From FEN-1219 sp039933105 (lineage in GTDB: Bacteria; Pseudomonadota; Gammaproteobacteria; Steroidobacterales; Rariloculaceae): DNA of 64,000 nt. The notes under the pieces were generated by a model, which was not told the origin of the DNA, made no database searches, and worked only from the letters and a program-made list of their open reading frames with translations. Both the position numbers and the translations under genes were made by a program. The DNA is taken from the NCBI GenBank assembly GCA_039933105.1, contig JBDTOT010000018.1, positions 1 through 64,000 on the forward strand. The letters are read 5' to 3'. This document shows, piece by piece, positions 55,319 through 63,856 of this stretch; within the stretch, counting starts at the first letter, position 1, and each line of letters opens with the position of its first letter.

Positions 55319-55949
55319 GCTTCAGCGGCGGCGTTTTGCCCGCGTCGAGCGGCGTGCGCTGCACGTTCATGAACATCGACATGAGCGTGTACTCGCCTTG
55401 AATCAGCGTAGCCTCCGCCGCGCCGCGCTCGCCGAATTTACCGACCATCCTTGCGTACGTTGCGTCGCTGACGCTGTGGTTCTGCTCGAGCTCCGTGCAG
55501 AAGTCGTAGACGATGTCCTCGTCCTCGCTCATGTTCGGGGGCCGCCGGCCGGCCGCGAGCGCGTCCAGGATTTCCGGCTTGAGGCCCGACTTGATCGCGT
55601 TCTTGTCGTGCAGATCCCAAATGAGCTGCTGCGTCCAGTGGCGCGCCGCGATCAGCATGGCGAAGTGCGTGTTCTTCTCGCCGAGTGCGCCCTTCTCGCT
55701 TTCCATGACCGTGTGGATGTACGTCTGGATCTCGAGGAATGGCAGCAGCACCTCCGGCGTGCGCAGGTAGCCCCACCAGAACCCGAACGGGCCGCCCGGG
55801 CGGGCTTTCGTGAACTCTGCGACGACTTTCTTCTGCACCTCGGTCATCTGCGCGGGAGGCAGAGCACCCATGCGTTCCTGGGCTGCGACGGTTGCCGCGG
55901 CGCCGAACACGATGACGGCGGCGACGACTGCGGACACGGTTGTTTTCAA
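55305..55949 (-). CDS. Exported carboxymuconolactone decarboxylase-like protein
   Basis: Product of 214 residues with a signal peptide (to VAAQ, residue 24). The rest follows the AhpD/CMD all-helical layout: FGFWWGYLRTPEVLLPFLEIQTYIHTVM, HFAMLIAARHWTQQLIWDLHDKNA, VYDFCTELEQNHSVSDATYARMVGKFG. The Cys-x-x-Cys of AhpD is absent; the ExxxxxH-type region reads ARHWTQQLIWDLH. Exported CMD-like proteins are common in catabolic gene sets but have no settled function. It starts with TTG at 55949 behind a strong GAGGAG site. Last gene of the six-gene minus-strand operon; its C-terminal 150 residues resemble the C-terminal part of the upstream protein. Confidence 0.8.
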   Translation of the reverse strand: MKTTVSAVVAAVIVFGAAATVAAQERMGALPPAQMTEVQKKVVAEFTKARPGGPFGFWWGYLRTPEVLLPFLEIQTYIHTVMESEKGALGEKNTHFAMLIAARHWTQQLIWDLHDKNAIKSGLKPEILDALAAGRRPPNMSEDEDIVYDFCTELEQNHSVSDATYARMVGKFGERGAAEATLIQGEYTLMSMFMNVQRTPLDAGKTPPLKPFPR

Positions 55950-55959
55950 GCGCGACTCC

Positions 55960-57324
55960 TCAACGGGGGAAGGGAGGAAGTCGGCCGCTCTTGGCCGACT
56001 CGGGATACGCCATGTTCACGGCCATGGATAGATAGGTGTACAGGGCTGCTGTGACGGCGGTTTGCACGACGGCCTCTTCGCCGAGCTTTTCAACTGCCCG
56101 CGCATAAGTCGCGTCGCTGACGCGTTTGTTCTCGATCAGTTCCGTGCAGAAGTCGTACACCGCGGCCTCGTCGTCTGCCATGTGCTCGGGATGCCGGCCT
56201 TCCTCGATCGCCTTCACGGTGTCGCGGCCGAGCCCTTCCCTCACCGAATCCTCTTCGTGGGCCGTCCAGATGTCGTTGGTCCAGTGGCGCGCCACGATCA
56301 TGATGATGAAGTGGATGAGCTTCTGGCTGATGCGCGGGTTCACGTGCGACTGCTCGTGAAGCTGCCGAAGCGGCCCGAGAATCTCGGGCAGGTGCACGTA
56401 CACCGTCCAGAGATTCGGTCCACCCGCGCCGACGCCCCCATCGGGACCCGCCCCGCCACCTTCGCCGAGCCCATCCGGCCTCACCTGCTGGTATTCCGCG
56501 AGAGCCCGACGCAGCGGTTCCGTCATCTTGTCCTCGGGGATGAAGGAGAGACGGTTCTGTGCGCCCGCGGGTGCCGGAACGGGTGCGTCGCCACGTGGCT
56601 CGCTCCGAATCTGATTCAGGAGCGAGCTCACGCGCTGCTCGAGAAGTATCTTGCCGAGCGCGGGCACTACCACCGTGCGATCCGCGGCGGCAATCATGGT
56701 GGGCCGCAGCCATTTGCGCGCGGGATCGACGAACAGCAGCTCGGCCTGATCCTCGACTGCTTTGCGATGCGCGGCGGGAACCGTGCGGCTAGCCCACCGC
56801 CGCAGGTAGTCCGCGTTGATCGTCATGTCCTGACCGGGCCGCGTCTCGTGCGCGTTGACGTAGTGCACGCGCACACCCGACGGCCGCCAGTCCGCGTGCA
56901 CGCGTTCCGAGAGCTCACGCATTCTGCGATCGTCGGGCCCGGCGCCCTCGTCGGCGATGATGACGACGTTCGTGAAGCGCCCCGCATGGAGCGCGCGGCT
57001 CACCACCTCGTACGCGTCGACTGCGTCGCGTGCGGTGGCTCGTCGAGCGGGCGCCGCGTTGTCCGGCGTGACCGGAAGCACGAGCGCGTCGCCGAGGTCT
57101 TCAGCGACACGCCGCGCCACGTAGCGAGCGACCTCCACATGATTGGCCACCGCCATGGAGCTGCCGCCAGAATAAATCAGTGTCGTCTTGCCCGACGCGA
57201 CGGCCGTGGCGATCTCGTCCTGCGAGTAGTCCGCCGTCCAGATCGAGCGTAGCGGCGTTGCGGCGCGAGCGTCGGTAGCGACGGCGAGCAACGCAAAGAG
57301 CAACAGCGCGGCAACAATCTTCAT
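55960..57324 (-). CDS. Exported fusion of a creatininase-like domain and a CMD-like domain
   Basis: Protein of 454 residues with a signal peptide (to ARAA, residue 22). Residues about 25-240 have the creatininase family order (a first strand TTLIYSGGSSMAV followed by NHVEVARYVARRVAEDLGDALVLPV, VDAYEVVSRALHAGRFTNVVIIADE and an AELLFVD strand), but the EQHGPHLP and D metal ligands are missing, so it may be inactive as an amidohydrolase. Residues about 290-454 match the CMD-like domain: GPLRQLHEQSHVNPRISQKLIHFIIMIVARHWTNDIWTAHEE then VYDFCTELIENKRVSDATYARAVEKLG. A Gly-rich linker separates the parts. 17 bases after the quinoprotein gene. Confidence 0.65.
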   Translation of the reverse strand: MKIVAALLLFALLAVATDARAATPLRSIWTADYSQDEIATAVASGKTTLIYSGGSSMAVANHVEVARYVARRVAEDLGDALVLPVTPDNAAPARRATARDAVDAYEVVSRALHAGRFTNVVIIADEGAGPDDRRMRELSERVHADWRPSGVRVHYVNAHETRPGQDMTINADYLRRWASRTVPAAHRKAVEDQAELLFVDPARKWLRPTMIAAADRTVVVPALGKILLEQRVSSLLNQIRSEPRGDAPVPAPAGAQNRLSFIPEDKMTEPLRRALAEYQQVRPDGLGEGGGAGPDGGVGAGGPNLWTVYVHLPEILGPLRQLHEQSHVNPRISQKLIHFIIMIVARHWTNDIWTAHEEDSVREGLGRDTVKAIEEGRHPEHMADDEAAVYDFCTELIENKRVSDATYARAVEKLGEEAVVQTAVTAALYTYLSMAVNMAYPESAKSGRLPPFPR

Positions 57325-57341
57325 GGGTTCACGCTCCAGTA

Positions 57342-59426
57342 TCAGTTGGCCGGCAACGTGAATACGTACAGCGCATGGCCGCGCTCCGGCACCTGAATTT
57401 CAGGCGAGAGCGTGGCGGGAACGACGCGTGTGCTGCCGCCGCCGAGCCCCGTCGTGACGGCGATGTACTGTTTGCCGTCCACCGCGAAGCTCACGGGAAA
57501 CCCTTGCACCGACGTGCCGAGCCGGGTTTCCCAGACCACCTTGCCGTTGCGTACGTCGACGGCCTTGAAGCTGCGGTCGAGATCGCCGGCGAATGCCAGA
57601 TTGCCCGCGGTCGACAGCACGGAGGTTAGGAACGATGCGCGCTGCTCGAGCGACCACGTGGGCTTCAGGGTGTCGACGTTGAAGGCGGCCAGCTTGCCGA
57701 CGTTGCCATTCGCGCCCGGCGCCACGTAGAAACGCCGGTCGGCGCCGCCGCTGCTGCCACCACCCGGCGTGAGGTCCACGGCACGCGCGCGCATCGAGGC
57801 GCAGGTCTGGCTCAGTGGAATGATGAGTTGCCGTGTCGGCGCGTGGAAGCTCATCGCGGGCCAGTTCTTGCCGCCGGCCGTGCTCGGGCACGCGTCGATC
57901 CATTCGCCGACCTTCTGGTCGATGATGTCCTGGCGGTAGCGCGGCCGGCCAGTCTCGCGATCGAAGCTCGCCCAGATGTTCTGGAACACGGTCTCCGCGT
58001 GGCCGATATACGCGCCCGTGCGGCGGTCGTTCTTCCACAGGATGCCGTCCTTCCCCACCGAGAACACCCACTTGTCGCGCCCGGCGTCGACGAGCACGCG
58101 CTCGTAAACGACGTCGAGGTCGAACGACTCACCGGGCGCGTGCGAGAAATACCAGGCGAGCTTGCCCGTCGTCACGTCGAGCGCGAGCGTCGAGCTCGTG
58201 TAGAGCGCAGCGTCGTTGGCGTTCATGCCGCGGCTCGCAGGCATCCAGGGCTTGGCCTGCGTGGTGCCCCAGTAGGTGAGCTTGAGATCGGGATCGTAGC
58301 TGCCGGTGATCCACGATTCCCCGCCCGAGCGATAGAGATCCGGCAGCCCGCCCCAGGTGTCGCCGCCGGGCTCGCTCGAGCGCGCGATGGTGCTGAAGCG
58401 CCAGAGCTGCTTGCCGTCTTTCGGATCGTACGCGCTGATGAAGCACTTCGTTTCCTGGTACGTGGTGCACGTGCCCATGCCCTGGATGATGAGTCCGTTG
58501 GCGATGACCGGGCCGCTGTTCGTCGCGTAGACGTCCGGCATGACCACGTCCCACACCCGCTCGCCCGTGCGCGCGTCGAGCGCGACGAGACGTCCCTGTT
58601 GCGGGCGATTGGCCCACGTAATCGTGCTCTGAAAGATCAGCTTGTCGCCGTAGAGCGAGATCCCGCGCGGCGCCACGTCGGAGCCAACGCGGTACTCCCA
58701 AATTAGGTTGCCCGTGCGCGCATCGAGTGCCTGCACGATGCCGCCCGTGTTCGCGAGGTAAATCGTGCCTTTGTAAACGAGCGGCGCGGGCTGGTTGATG
58801 CCGCCGTCGCGCATCGGCCAGATCCAGGCGAGCTTGAGGCGCTTGGCGTTATCCGCGGTAATTTCGGCGAGCGGGCTGAAGCTCGTTGCGCTGTAGTCGC
58901 GACGCAGCATTACCCAGTCGGCGGGATCGGGGTGACGCAGTGTGTCGTCAGTCACCGGCACGAAGCCGCGCACGGTACCGGCCCTCATGACGCCCGTCGG
59001 CCCCTGGACTTCGGGAGCGGTGAGGACGGCCGCCTGGCCCGGCAGATCCTTGCCGAGGCGCTCGCTCGTGCTGGCTGTGATGGCCGCATCACTGGCCGGC
59101 GCGCCGTTGGTCTGCAGCAGGTAGGCGACGATGTTCGTGTAAGCCACCGCTTCGAGTCCGCCGGGATTGTTCGGCGGCATCGTGGAGCGGGCCTGCGCGA
59201 TGAGCTCGCTCGTGGGGCGGTTGCTCCAACGAGCGACGAACTCGGGCCCGCCGAGCAGCGCGTTTGGCAATTGGCGCAGGTTCGCGCCGTGGCAGGTGGT
59301 ACAGGTCTGCTCGTAGGCCGCGTGGCCCGAAGCGGCCTGCTCAGCCGTGAACGCCAGCGCCGGCGCACAGTGCAGGCCGAGCGCAGCGAAAGTCGCAAGC
59401 GAGGTCAGACGTTGGATCAAGCTCAT
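57342..59426 (-). CDS. PQQ-dependent dehydrogenase with N-terminal haem c domain
   Basis: Periplasmic quinohaemoprotein of 694 residues. A signal peptide (to PALA) is followed by a cytochrome c domain with CTTCHGANLRQLPNALLGGPEF and the axial Met candidate in TMPPNNPG. Then comes an eight-blade PQQ propeller with repeated ALDxxTGxxxW units (QALDARTGNLIWEYR, ALDARTGERVWD, ALDVTTGKLAWYFSHAPGE). The arrangement of a haem domain first is like polyvinyl-alcohol dehydrogenase and some related quinoproteins. It oxidises an alcohol and passes electrons through the haem to the respiratory chain. Substrate not predictable. Middle of a six-gene operon; a second quinoprotein with the opposite domain order is encoded at 61615. 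Confidence 0.87.
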   Translation of the reverse strand: MSLIQRLTSLATFAALGLHCAPALAFTAEQAASGHAAYEQTCTTCHGANLRQLPNALLGGPEFVARWSNRPTSELIAQARSTMPPNNPGGLEAVAYTNIVAYLLQTNGAPASDAAITASTSERLGKDLPGQAAVLTAPEVQGPTGVMRAGTVRGFVPVTDDTLRHPDPADWVMLRRDYSATSFSPLAEITADNAKRLKLAWIWPMRDGGINQPAPLVYKGTIYLANTGGIVQALDARTGNLIWEYRVGSDVAPRGISLYGDKLIFQSTITWANRPQQGRLVALDARTGERVWDVVMPDVYATNSGPVIANGLIIQGMGTCTTYQETKCFISAYDPKDGKQLWRFSTIARSSEPGGDTWGGLPDLYRSGGESWITGSYDPDLKLTYWGTTQAKPWMPASRGMNANDAALYTSSTLALDVTTGKLAWYFSHAPGESFDLDVVYERVLVDAGRDKWVFSVGKDGILWKNDRRTGAYIGHAETVFQNIWASFDRETGRPRYRQDIIDQKVGEWIDACPSTAGGKNWPAMSFHAPTRQLIIPLSQTCASMRARAVDLTPGGGSSGGADRRFYVAPGANGNVGKLAAFNVDTLKPTWSLEQRASFLTSVLSTAGNLAFAGDLDRSFKAVDVRNGKVVWETRLGTSVQGFPVSFAVDGKQYIAVTTGLGGGSTRVVPATLSPEIQVPERGHALYVFTLPAN

Positions 59427-59458
59427 CGGGGAACATCCTCTTCAGCACGCCGCGACGC

Positions 59459-60727
59459 TCAGTACGGAATAGCCCCGCACCAGAGCTGAAATGCGCCCTC
59501 GGTTCGCACGTCCTGCTTGTAGCGGAAGGCGAGTCGGCCGTCGGGCTCTATCTTGAACAGAACGATCCGCGGCGGCACGACCTCGACGTCGTCGCCTCTG
59601 CGCCGCTTGAGGGGGCCCTCTGATTCGTGGCTAGTGGCCACGAGCGAGCGGCCGTCGGGGTGCAGCGCAAACATCCGCACGTCGAGACTCCGCGGATCCG
59701 CGGACTGGATCAGGCGCGGCTCGCCGGTCTCGGCATTCAGCGAGAACACAGCGATTGAATTCTCCATGCCTTCGGCGATGACCTCTTCGCCGCGAAAAAC
59801 TTCCTTACCCCGACCGCGATTCGCGACGTAGAGCGTGCGGCCGTTGGGATGCATTCGAATCGCCGACGCCGCTTGTCCCGATTTCGGCTGTGTTGACGCG
59901 GCGAGCACGGAAGTGACGAACACCGGCTCCGCGGAGAGCCGATCGTCCGCAATACGGTACGTATGCAACTCGTTCTGCGCCTCGATGACCACGTACACCC
60001 AGCGGCCCGATGAATGAAACTCGACGTGGCGGCAGCGAAATTCATGGCCGCCGTTCGGCGCCACGGACTGCCTATTCGTGAGCTGGCCATTTTCGTAGCC
60101 GAAGATTTTCAGCGCGCCGCGATCCTCTTCCTTCCTGCCGGGGACTTCCTCGTTGCCGCGCGCGGGGACGATGACGCCGCGACCGGAGGGCATGACGCGG
60201 ATCTGATGCGCGTAGATGCCCGTATCGAGCGTCGCCGCCTGCTGTACTTCGCCGCCGATCGAGCCATCGGCGTTCAGCCGGTGCACGGCGACGCTGCTCG
60301 GCTCGTTGAAGGCGGCGAGCAGGTGCGCACCGCGCTGATCGACCGTGATGTAGATCGGGCGATAGCGCAGACGAACGGCGTCGCCGACCGCCTTCAGCGC
60401 TCCCGATGAGTCGACCTCGAGCGCGTGCAGGTAATTGTTCTTGGGTTCTTTCGCCGTGTGCGCATCACTGGTCGCAACGTAGAGTAATCTGCCCCGTGCC
60501 CAGGCTTCCTGGACCTCCTGGGGAAGTACGAATGGATCGCCGATCTCGGCGAGCGACGCGACGTCGTCTGCGACGCGGTAGCGCAGCAGCTTCGGGCCGA
60601 CGTTGGCGTAAAAATCGGCTCGCGCGCTTCCCGGTGGTTGCGCCACGAGGGGCCCCAGGCGGCCGAACGCCGCAGCGCCGGCCGCGCCTGCTAGCAATGC
60701 GTTGAACCTGCGTCTATGCACGGCCAT
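59459..60727 (-). CDS. Exported beta-propeller lactonase
   Basis: Product of 422 residues with a basic, Tat-like signal start (HRRRFNALLAGAAGAAAF). The body is a seven-blade propeller of the 6-phosphogluconolactonase/YbhE type: NYLHALEVDSSGALKAVGD, SVAVHRLNADGSIGGEV, the AHQIRVMPSGRGVIVPARGN element, HVEFHSSGRWVYVVIEAQNELHTYR in pieces, SAIRMHPNGRTLYVANRGRG, and MFALHPDGRSLVATSHE. Such enzymes hydrolyse lactones; here export suggests a lactone made by the periplasmic quinoproteins. The ATG at 60727 touches a GGGGGG run; the in-frame GTG at 60721 would have better spacing. 15 bases after the alpha/beta hydrolase gene. Confidence 0.8.
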   Translation of the reverse strand: MAVHRRRFNALLAGAAGAAAFGRLGPLVAQPPGSARADFYANVGPKLLRYRVADDVASLAEIGDPFVLPQEVQEAWARGRLLYVATSDAHTAKEPKNNYLHALEVDSSGALKAVGDAVRLRYRPIYITVDQRGAHLLAAFNEPSSVAVHRLNADGSIGGEVQQAATLDTGIYAHQIRVMPSGRGVIVPARGNEEVPGRKEEDRGALKIFGYENGQLTNRQSVAPNGGHEFRCRHVEFHSSGRWVYVVIEAQNELHTYRIADDRLSAEPVFVTSVLAASTQPKSGQAASAIRMHPNGRTLYVANRGRGKEVFRGEEVIAEGMENSIAVFSLNAETGEPRLIQSADPRSLDVRMFALHPDGRSLVATSHESEGPLKRRRGDDVEVVPPRIVLFKIEPDGRLAFRYKQDVRTEGAFQLWCGAIPY

Positions 60728-60742
60728 CCCCCCGGTGCCGCG

Positions 60743-61597
60743 CTAGGCGTTCTCGCGAATGAACGCGAGAACGCTTGCAACGCACTCGTCTGGCTTTGCG
60801 ACGGCGATGTGATACGCGTCGCTGCGCAGCACCACGAGCCGCGAATCGCGGATGGCCTGCTGATACTTGCGGACCTTCTCGACCGACTGCAGCGCGCTCC
60901 TGTCCGCCGTGATGATGAGCGACGGCGCCTTGATGCGCTGCAGCACGCCGTCCCGTTCGAGATCGAAGTTCGACAGAGCGGTATTCAAGCCCTGCGTGCC
61001 GGCCTGCGGCGCGTTCTTCTCCATTTGGGTCCAGTACTCGATCATCTCCGCCGACGCGGACGCCCCGAGCCTGTCCTTCTGCGGAACGGGCGACGGGTTC
61101 GTAATCGAAATCACCGACGCCGGGCCGCTGACGACGGAGAGCGTGCGCGTCCTGCCGGGAAAGTCGGCGGCGAACTGCATCGCAATCGGGCCGCCGGTCT
61201 TCGCGCCGACGATGTGCGCGGACTCGACGCCCGCCTTGTCGAGCACGCCGGCCACATACGCAGCGAGACCGGCGAACGACCACTTGAAGCCCGCGGGAAC
61301 CGTCGCGAGGCCGCAGCCCGGCAGGTCCGGCCGAAGCACGCGATAGTGTTTTGCGAGCGCCGGCACCCAGGCGTACCAGACGATGCTGGACTCGAGGGCA
61401 CCGTGGATCAGAGCCACGGCTTCCGGAGTGCGCCAGGGCTCGCCGAACCAGTCGTCGCGGAAAAAGCGTTCGGTCGGCGCAGCGGCGGACGGAGTTTCCG
61501 CTGCCACACGTGTCGCAACGACACCCGCGCCGGCAAACGCTGCGCCCACGGCGCACGATGTCTTCAGGACGTTGCGGCGAGAAATCGTGATCGCCAT
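60743..61597 (-). CDS. Tat-exported alpha/beta hydrolase with an unusual nucleophile position
   Basis: Alpha/beta-hydrolase-fold protein of 284 residues with a twin-arginine signal (SRRNVLKTSCAVGAAF). After it: ALIHGALESSIVWYAWVPAL (oxyanion loop, His-Gly), RVLRPDLPGCG, and at the nucleophile elbow VESAHIVGAKTGGPIAMQF, where GxSxG reads GAKTGG, Lys in place of Ser. The acid (SLIITADRSAL) and His (RSDAYHIAVAKPDE) are in place. It may be inactive as an esterase or use another mechanism. In polyvinyl-alcohol degradation an exported hydrolase is paired with a quinoprotein, but the substituted residue makes that doubtful here. Start at ATG 61597; 15 and 17 bases from its operon neighbours. Confidence 0.8.
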   Translation of the reverse strand: MAITISRRNVLKTSCAVGAAFAGAGVVATRVAAETPSAAAPTERFFRDDWFGEPWRTPEAVALIHGALESSIVWYAWVPALAKHYRVLRPDLPGCGLATVPAGFKWSFAGLAAYVAGVLDKAGVESAHIVGAKTGGPIAMQFAADFPGRTRTLSVVSGPASVISITNPSPVPQKDRLGASASAEMIEYWTQMEKNAPQAGTQGLNTALSNFDLERDGVLQRIKAPSLIITADRSALQSVEKVRKYQQAIRDSRLVVLRSDAYHIAVAKPDECVASVLAFIRENA

Positions 61598-61614
61598 GGC
61601 TAGTGCTCCGTGAT

Positions 61615-63660
61615 TCAGTTCGGCTGCTTGCCTTCGGCGCGCCGCGCAAGCTCGCGTACCCACGCGCTGACGTTCGCGATCGCTGCGTCGTCGAGGAAGC
61701 TGCCGAACGCGGGCATCTGGTTTCGGCCGCCCGCCACGGTGCGCTGGATCGTGTCGGCGGACAGACCCGGGCTAAACGCGGGACCCCCGTGACCGCCCGT
61801 GCCGTCCGCGCCGTGGCAGAAGACGCACGTATTGAAGTACGCAGTCTTCCCGGCTTCGATGTTCACTTCGACGTTCGCGTTGCTCGTGACCCTGACCGCC
61901 GACTGCTGCGCGGGCGGCACCTGCTCGAGCGTGCCATCGAGTGCGAACAGCCAAACGCTGTCGCCGCGCGGCCCGCCTTGCACGTGACCGCCCGAGTAGG
62001 CGGCGACGTACTGGTGCCCACGATGCTCGAACGTGCTCGCCGGCGCGTTCATGCCCGCGCCGGTCTGGAACTCCCAGAGCTTGGTACCGCTCGCGGAGCT
62101 GAGCGCGGTAAGGCGGCCGTCGTTGCGGCCGATGAATACGAGGCCGCCGGCCGTCGCGATCGAACCGCTCAAACAACGCTCCGGCCACTGCTGCTGCCAC
62201 ACCAGCTTGTTCGTGTGCAGATCGAGCGCCGCGAACATGCCGAACATCGGCAGCGGGTTGGTGCCGAAGTTGCCGCCGATGTAGAACTCCCCGGCGGGCG
62301 GATTACGGTCGACGATGTCCCAGGCCCGGAACACGCCCGCGTTGTCGCCCGCGCAGACGAAGATGTGGCCGGTTTGCATGTCTACCGAGCTCGGCGGCCA
62401 GTTCGCGCCGCCGCGTAAGCCCGGCTTTAGGAGCACGTAGTCTGTCCAGTAGGGCGTGAAGATGCTGCCGTGGTTCACCAGCGTGAATCCCTCCGGCGCG
62501 ACTTCCATCGACGTCGGCACGAACGGGTCGCCGACCGGAAACGGCTGCGTCGCCGCGGTCGCCTGCCGCGGCTCCTGCATGACCGGGCGCTCCTCGATGC
62601 CGATCAGCGGCTTGCCGTTCGTGCGGTCGAGAATGTAGAGGTAGCCCGTTTTCCCGGCCTGGGCCAGCCCCTTGCGTTTCACGCCACCGATGTCGATGTC
62701 GAACAGCACGACGGGATTCGGTGCGTCGTAATCCCAGAGATCGTGATGCACTTCCTGAAAATGCCAGCGGTATTTGCCGGTGCGCACGTCGATGGCAACG
62801 ATCGACGCGGAAAACAGGTTGTCGCCGGGTCGCACGCCGCCGTTGAAGTCGGGACCGGCATTGCCCGTGGAGAAATAAATGAGCCCGAGCTCGGGATCGA
62901 GAGCCGGCGTGTTCCAGACCGTGGCCCCGCCGTTGCGCCACACTTCGTTGTTCGCCGGCCACGTGTCGTGACCGAGCTCGCCCGGGGCCGGGATCGTGTA
63001 GAACGTCCAGACGAGCTTGCCGTTCTTCGCGTTGTACGCCTTCACGCGTCCGCGCACGCCGAACTCGGCGCCGGCGAAGCCCGTGATGACGAGGCCGTCG
63101 TAATAAAGCGGCGCCGTCGTGATCGTGAACCCGTCCTGCCACTTCTCGGCCTGCACGCTCCAGACAACGGTGCCGGTTTTCTGGTCGAGCGCGACGAGCT
63201 TGCCATCGAGCTGGCCCGCGAAGACCTTGCCGTCGCCGATCGCAACGCCGCGATTCGTCCAGCTGCAGCACGCAGTCGAGATTGCCGGGTCGAGGTTCGC
63301 CTTGTACGTCCAAAGGAACTTGCCGCTGTCGACGTCGATGGCAAAGACGTCATTCGCGCCCGTCGAGACGTAGAGCGCGCCGTCGAAGAAAATTGGTTGC
63401 GCCTCGCCCGAATACTGCGGGCCGAATCCCGAGCCGTTCAGATGGATGCGCCACACGCCTTTCAGACGCTGCACGGTGTCGCGGTTGATCTCGTTCAGTG
63501 TTGAGTAGCGGCGGTTGTACCAGTCACCGCCATTGGTCGGCCAGTCATTCCGCGGTGCCGTCAGCGATGAGCCCGCGAATTTCGGTGCGCCCACCTGTGC
63601 CTCGAGCGTCGGTGTCGCGAGCAGTGCCAGAAGAAGTGCGCAGCATGACCTGGTGTTCAT
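61615..63660 (-). CDS. PQQ-dependent dehydrogenase with C-terminal haem c domain
   Basis: Periplasmic quinohaemoprotein alcohol dehydrogenase of 681 residues, first gene of the operon. Signal peptide to LEAQ. The propeller has NDVFAIDVDSGKFLWTYK, the NDWPTNGGDWYNRRYSTL block, ISTACCSW with the vicinal Cys pair that forms the unusual disulphide ring next to PQQ, HHDLWDYDAPN, and WAMSF-like late blades. After about residue 590 a cytochrome c domain follows: TCVFCHGADGTGGHGG and the Met ligand in GGRNQMPAFGSFLD. This layout is that of type II alcohol dehydrogenases. The ATG at 63660 has AAGGTGAG upstream. A divergent region of about 196 bases separates it from the last gene. Confidence 0.9.
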   Translation of the reverse strand: MNTRSCCALLLALLATPTLEAQVGAPKFAGSSLTAPRNDWPTNGGDWYNRRYSTLNEINRDTVQRLKGVWRIHLNGSGFGPQYSGEAQPIFFDGALYVSTGANDVFAIDVDSGKFLWTYKANLDPAISTACCSWTNRGVAIGDGKVFAGQLDGKLVALDQKTGTVVWSVQAEKWQDGFTITTAPLYYDGLVITGFAGAEFGVRGRVKAYNAKNGKLVWTFYTIPAPGELGHDTWPANNEVWRNGGATVWNTPALDPELGLIYFSTGNAGPDFNGGVRPGDNLFSASIVAIDVRTGKYRWHFQEVHHDLWDYDAPNPVVLFDIDIGGVKRKGLAQAGKTGYLYILDRTNGKPLIGIEERPVMQEPRQATAATQPFPVGDPFVPTSMEVAPEGFTLVNHGSIFTPYWTDYVLLKPGLRGGANWPPSSVDMQTGHIFVCAGDNAGVFRAWDIVDRNPPAGEFYIGGNFGTNPLPMFGMFAALDLHTNKLVWQQQWPERCLSGSIATAGGLVFIGRNDGRLTALSSASGTKLWEFQTGAGMNAPASTFEHRGHQYVAAYSGGHVQGGPRGDSVWLFALDGTLEQVPPAQQSAVRVTSNANVEVNIEAGKTAYFNTCVFCHGADGTGGHGGPAFSPGLSADTIQRTVAGGRNQMPAFGSFLDDAAIANVSAWVRELARRAEGKQPN

Positions 63661-63760
63661 CGGGCTCACCTTGATGACTAGGAATCGGCCGGGAGACGCA
63701 GTGCCTTATACCGCGAACCGGTTCAGAGTTCGACTAGAGAAACGCAGGCCATCTTTTCGG

Positions 63761-63770
63761 CAATCGATTG
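63761..63770 (+). promoter_or_regulatory. Short palindrome in the last divergent region
   Basis: CAATCGATTG, perfectly palindromic with central CG, lies 100 bases before the quinoprotein ATG (minus strand) and 86 bases before the plus-strand gene. It resembles LacI-family half sites (CAAT-CG-ATTG) but departs from the sugar-locus operators at several positions. The rest of 63661-63856 shows no further clear element. Confidence 0.3.
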
Positions 63771-63856
63771 TAATGCGGTAGGTAACGAAGCAAGATCGCG
63801 TCAAGCTGCTACGCACCGCCCGCGCGAGCCTGGCGGCGAGTCGCTCGGGGGATCCA

